Source of the DNA: Chloroflexota bacterium
GTDB taxonomy: Bacteria; Chloroflexota; Anaerolineae; UBA4142
NCBI GenBank assembly: GCA_016215025.1
Contig: JACRMI010000076.1
Span: 62,001 to 126,000, forward strand
Direction of reading: 5' to 3'
DNA: 64,000 nucleotides
Positions 61,001 through 64,000 of the stretch are shown here, in pieces (positions within the stretch are counted from its first letter, which is position 1; each line of letters opens with the position of its first letter). The notes under the pieces are model-generated. The model made no database searches. It saw only the letters and a list, made by a program, of their open reading frames with translations, and was not told where the DNA came from. Position numbers and translations under genes: made by a program.

Positions 61001-62491
61001 TCAATTTGTCCAATCCATCATACGTTCGTTCTCGTACGTAAACTTGATCGATACAATATCCGTCACGTTCTTGAGCACTTGGCGCACGTTCGTACCATCG
61101 GCAGCGGCGACGAAGATTTCCCACTTGCCATTACGATCTGAAAGGAACAGAATTTGTTTGCTATCCGATGACCATGTCGGTGCGACGTTATGCACGACCG
61201 TGTCGAGCAAGAACGATGTGACCGGATCGGGGCTAGTCACGGCGGCGCGATTGCTTCCATCCGCGTTGACCACGTTCACTTCCCAACGATCATGGGCTTG
61301 CTGCGCGAAAGCGATTTGATTGCCAGCGGGACTCACTTCCGAATCTTGAATCGGCGGCATGTACAAAATCGGCATGGCGGCGTTCTTGGTCGAGTCCCAG
61401 TATTTGCCCGATGGTCCCAACACGAGTAATGCTGAGCCGCCGTTGATGCTCGTCGACATGATGCCGACGCCGGGATCGGTGTAGACGATAGTGGTGCTAT
61501 CGGTTTGCCAACTCGGCACGAAACAAAGTTGCGAACATTGCGGCTCGGACAATTTTCCAGTCGCGATTTCGACCAGACCCAGCTTCCAAATGATATTGCG
61601 GTCGTCTTTGGTTTTGTCTTGCGAAAAGACAATGGACTTGCCGTCGGGGCTAAAGCGGGGCCAGCGGGCGCGCGGTGTGGTGAAAATAATGCGCTCGTTC
61701 GAGCCGTCGGCGTTGGCGATGTAAATTCCCGGTGCCGTATTGTCCCAGCGCGCAAAGACGATTTGCTTGCCGTCCGGCGACCACGACGGATCGATACCGT
61801 GCGAGACCTTTGTCAGATTGGTTCCATCGCCATTCACGGTGTAGATTTCGCCGCCGGTCGCCGTCTCAAAGACGATCTTGCCTTGAAAGGTCGTCGTCGA
61901 AATGGGCGTGACGGTGATCGGTACATAGAGTTTTTCGGTTGGCGTTGCGGTTGCAGCGGGATAAAGCGACACTGACTCGCCCGTGACCGTCATGCGAAAC
62001 GAAATCGCCTTCGAGCTAGAGTTTGTCACCGCGATCATGTATATGCCCGATGTGTTGAACGCACCCGCCCAATACAAATCGTGCGTGACCGAATCGGTGA
62101 GCGCATCCACATAGGGCGTCCCTCGACCAACTGGTTCGGTTTTAACATCGCTTAGCCAACTTTTCGCTTGGTCGGGCGTATAGACTGCGAATTGCAGATC
62201 TTTTGCGCCATTCGCATCGACGGTGACGGTCGCTTTCGCGTTGGATTTCGATCCGACGGGCGCGCCGCCCGGTCCACCGCTGGGCCTGCCGGGACCCGAA
62301 CTATTGCTCACCGCATAATCGAAATAAAACCAGAGCGTGGTGTTCGACGCAATCGTTTGCGTTCCGGTCGGAACCATCAACGCATCATTTGGACTTGTGC
62401 CTGTCGGCGTCGCCGCAAACGCAGTCGATGCAATCGACAATGTGACCATCAAAATGAAAAGTAGAATTATCGAACGAGATAGAGCTTTCAT
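61001..62491 (-). CDS. TolB-like beta-propeller protein, exported
   Basis: The protein has 496 residues from ATG 62491 (GGAGA five bases upstream). It has a signal peptide (ILLFILMVTLSIASTAFA), an N-terminal beta-sandwich and a PD40/WD40-like propeller (about 220-480) with repeats such as GIDPSWSPDGKQIVFARW and RWPRFSPDGKSIVFSQD. Such propellers mediate extracytoplasmic protein interactions. It follows the MacB-type permease in the same direction. Its partner is unknown. Confidence 0.87.
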   Translation of the reverse strand: MKALSRSIILLFILMVTLSIASTAFAATPTGTSPNDALMVPTGTQTIASNTTLWFYFDYAVSNSSGPGRPSGGPGGAPVGSKSNAKATVTVDANGAKDLQFAVYTPDQAKSWLSDVKTEPVGRGTPYVDALTDSVTHDLYWAGAFNTSGIYMIAVTNSSSKAISFRMTVTGESVSLYPAATATPTEKLYVPITVTPISTTTFQGKIVFETATGGEIYTVNGDGTNLTKVSHGIDPSWSPDGKQIVFARWDNTAPGIYIANADGSNERIIFTTPRARWPRFSPDGKSIVFSQDKTKDDRNIIWKLGLVEIATGKLSEPQCSQLCFVPSWQTDSTTIVYTDPGVGIMSTSINGGSALLVLGPSGKYWDSTKNAAMPILYMPPIQDSEVSPAGNQIAFAQQAHDRWEVNVVNADGSNRAAVTSPDPVTSFLLDTVVHNVAPTWSSDSKQILFLSDRNGKWEIFVAAADGTNVRQVLKNVTDIVSIKFTYENERMMDWTN

Positions 62492-62511
62492 AAGTTTCTC
62501 CAAAGAGATAA

Positions 62512-62620
62512 CTGTCATTCTGAGCGGAGCGAAGAATCTTTTTTGGACACAGAGATTCTTCGTCGCTCATTTGAATTTGAATCTGGGATCGACTTTGAGC
62601 CTCGCGCCTCAGAATGACAG
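62512..62620. repeat. 109-bp palindromic element
   Basis: The ends CTGTCATTCTGAG and CTCAGAATGACAG are exact inverted copies, with inner AAGAATCT/AGATTCTT arms. It belongs to the family at 7545, 12983 and 45469. Confidence 0.9.
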
Positions 62621-62625
62621 TGGCA

Positions 62626-62667
62626 GATTACTGTTTACTATTTACTGGCGACTGTTGACTGGCTACT
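62626..62667. repeat. Six in-phase heptamers at the permease 3' end
   Basis: Units of the type GTTTACT/GTTGACT. The stop codon of the permease (complement of CTA, 62663-62665) falls inside the last unit. Confidence 0.85.
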
Positions 62668-63898
62668 CATATCGCAGCGCATCAATCGGATGCAAGCTCG
62701 CCGCACGATTGGCGGGATAGCTGCCGAAGAACAGTCCGACTGCCGCTGAGAACAATACCGCCAGCAAAACCGAGTCGAGTTCAATCGATGTAGTCAAAGT
62801 TGTGCTGCCGATACTCACGCCTGAAATCAATTTTGCGATGATGGCGCCAAACACGACTCCGATCAATCCACCCGATACACTTAGTATTATCGCCTCAGTC
62901 AGAAACTGGGTGAGAATGTTGATGCGACGCGCGCCGACCGCTTTGCGAATGCCAATCTCGCGCGTGCGTTCGGTCACCGAGACCAGCATGATGTTCATGA
63001 TGCCGATGCCGCCGACGATCAGTGAAATTGCGGCGAGTCCACCCAGGAAGATGGTCAGCGCGCCTGTCATTTGATTCGCCGCGTCCAATACATCTTGTTG
63101 ACTCGAAATATTGAAATCGTCGGTCAACGTGATGTGATGGCGTTCGCGCAAAACCTCGCTGATTTCTTGGACGACCGAATCTTGCAACGCATAATCCGTA
63201 ATCTTAACGTTAATCACCGACACGGTATTGCCGCCGCGAAATTGTCCTGCGCGCGACAAGCGCGTCATCGCCGTGGTCAGCGGAACGTACGCTTGCGAAT
63301 CGGCATTCATAAAACCGGTGCCGCCTTTCGCTTCCATCACGCCGATCACACGAAAGACCTGACCATTGATTCGAATCGTTTGCCCAACCGGATCCGCCGT
63401 GTCGAACAGTATCTTTGCCACTTCGGAACCCAGCACGACGACGGCGGAATTCGCGGTGACGTTTGCCGCCGAAACGAATTCGCCGTTTGCCAATTTGGTG
63501 TTCATCGTTTCGAGATATTCAGGCGTGACGCCAAGCACACGCGCGTTGGTGTTATTGGCGAGGTACGCCATCTGCCCAAAACTTTCCACCTGCGGCGCAA
63601 CGCCGACAATATTCGGTAGGTCTTCGAGCGCAGCCGCATCTTCTTTCGTCAGCGTGGTCGCCGACCCTTCGGCAGTGCGCACGCCGCTGCTGGATGTCGA
63701 GCCAGGTCGAACGTAAAGTAAATTCGTGCCGATGCTCGTGATCTGTTGCGTCACTGTATTCTGCATTCCGCGCCCGATGGACAGCATCGCAATAACGGCC
63801 ATCACGCCGATAATGATTCCCAGCATCGTCAGACCCGCGCGCATTTTATTCGAGCCGATGCTTCTCAGTGCAATACGCAAACTTGAAATGAAATTCAT
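62663..63898 (-). CDS. MacB/FtsX-type ABC transporter permease
   Basis: The 411-residue protein has the MacB layout: N-terminal helix (MLGIIIGVMAVIAMLSIGRG), a large extracytoplasmic domain and three C-terminal helices with TERTREIGIRKAVGARRINI. It works with an ATPase and often an adaptor to move lipoproteins, peptides or antibiotics; the ATPase gene is probably outside the right edge. GGAGG precedes the ATG. Confidence 0.93.
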   Translation of the reverse strand: MNFISSLRIALRSIGSNKMRAGLTMLGIIIGVMAVIAMLSIGRGMQNTVTQQITSIGTNLLYVRPGSTSSSGVRTAEGSATTLTKEDAAALEDLPNIVGVAPQVESFGQMAYLANNTNARVLGVTPEYLETMNTKLANGEFVSAANVTANSAVVVLGSEVAKILFDTADPVGQTIRINGQVFRVIGVMEAKGGTGFMNADSQAYVPLTTAMTRLSRAGQFRGGNTVSVINVKITDYALQDSVVQEISEVLRERHHITLTDDFNISSQQDVLDAANQMTGALTIFLGGLAAISLIVGGIGIMNIMLVSVTERTREIGIRKAVGARRINILTQFLTEAIILSVSGGLIGVVFGAIIAKLISGVSIGSTTLTTSIELDSVLLAVLFSAAVGLFFGSYPANRAASLHPIDALRYE

Positions 63899-63908
63899 AT
63901 TTCCTCCA

Positions 63909-63988
63909 GTCAGGTAGTCGCCTAGTCTTGTAGTCGAGTCGTCATTGAGGATTTGACTACAAGACTATCTGACTATGAGACTATCTGC
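63909..63988. repeat. 8-bp unit array with hairpin at the right edge
   Basis: Units such as GTAGTCGC and GACTATCT repeat with an 8-bp period. AGTCTTGTAGTC (63924-63935) pairs exactly with GACTACAAGACT (63955-63966). It lies just upstream of the permease gene. Confidence 0.82.
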
Positions 63989-64000
63989 CCATCTTTTACC

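Overview
The window looks like chromosomal DNA of a free-living bacterium, most probably a member of the Chloroflexota (Anaerolineae-like). This is inference, not a search result. It rests on a PurS-PurL fusion, a class II PurE with no purK nearby, threonine/proline-rich lipoproteins, a TPR-CHAT protein behind its own sigma factor, and very many short palindromic and heptamer repeats that invade genes. Gene density is high. I saw no rRNA, tRNA, CRISPR array, IS transposase or phage gene.

Layout. (1) 1-6204, minus strand: an ADP-heptose/glycan operon with two glycosyltransferases, a GT4-GmhA fusion, GmhB and HldE; together these cover ADP-heptose synthesis and a GT9 heptosyltransferase-type enzyme. 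(2) 6496-14497, plus strand: a strong promoter, a long leader and four glycan-related genes (GH36/GH31-like hydrolase, tandem metallo-beta-lactamase protein with a NEW3-like tail, GH38 alpha-mannosidase, GH5 hydrolase). (3) 14545-16320: an Rrf2-type regulator and a primary-type sigma-70 factor, both with clear expression signals. (4) 16353-30646, plus strand: a long purine operon preceded by a structured, terminator-containing leader. Order: purSL, purQ, HAD nucleotidase, purC, FGE-like gene, purE (class II), purF, HAD phosphatase, purD, a GxxExxY-PurM fusion, purN, guaB. purB, purH, purA and guaA are not here.

(5) 30698-44793: an apparently leaderless radical-SAM DNA-repair-type gene, an S1P-lyase-like decarboxylase, a HEPN protein with a C-terminal region resembling an archaeo-eukaryotic primase core, an FGGY kinase with an MFS transporter, a lipoprotein, a class II fumarase-family gene, and a sigma / zinc-finger / TPR-CHAT signalling cassette. 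(6) 45653-56880, plus strand: a LacI-regulated sugar operon with uroporphyrinogen-decarboxylase-like protein, ABC binding protein and two permeases (no ATPase), RraA-like aldolase, fucose-isomerase-like protein, HpcH/HpaI aldolase, zinc dehydrogenase, RbsD/FucU mutarotase and PfkB kinase. The substrate is unknown. (7) 56887-63898, minus strand: a two-component system, two lipoproteins (intradiol-dioxygenase-like, YceI), a TolB-like propeller protein and a MacB/FtsX-type permease.

The most unusual signal is the repeat load. Arrays of degenerate 7-bp units (4 to 13 in phase) sit at or inside most purine genes. They supply start codons, ribosome-binding sites, stop codons and in-frame linkers, and one purine fusion protein is joined through repeat-like sequence. 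A second class, perfect or near-perfect palindromes, lies between genes and also in frame inside two glycosidase genes.
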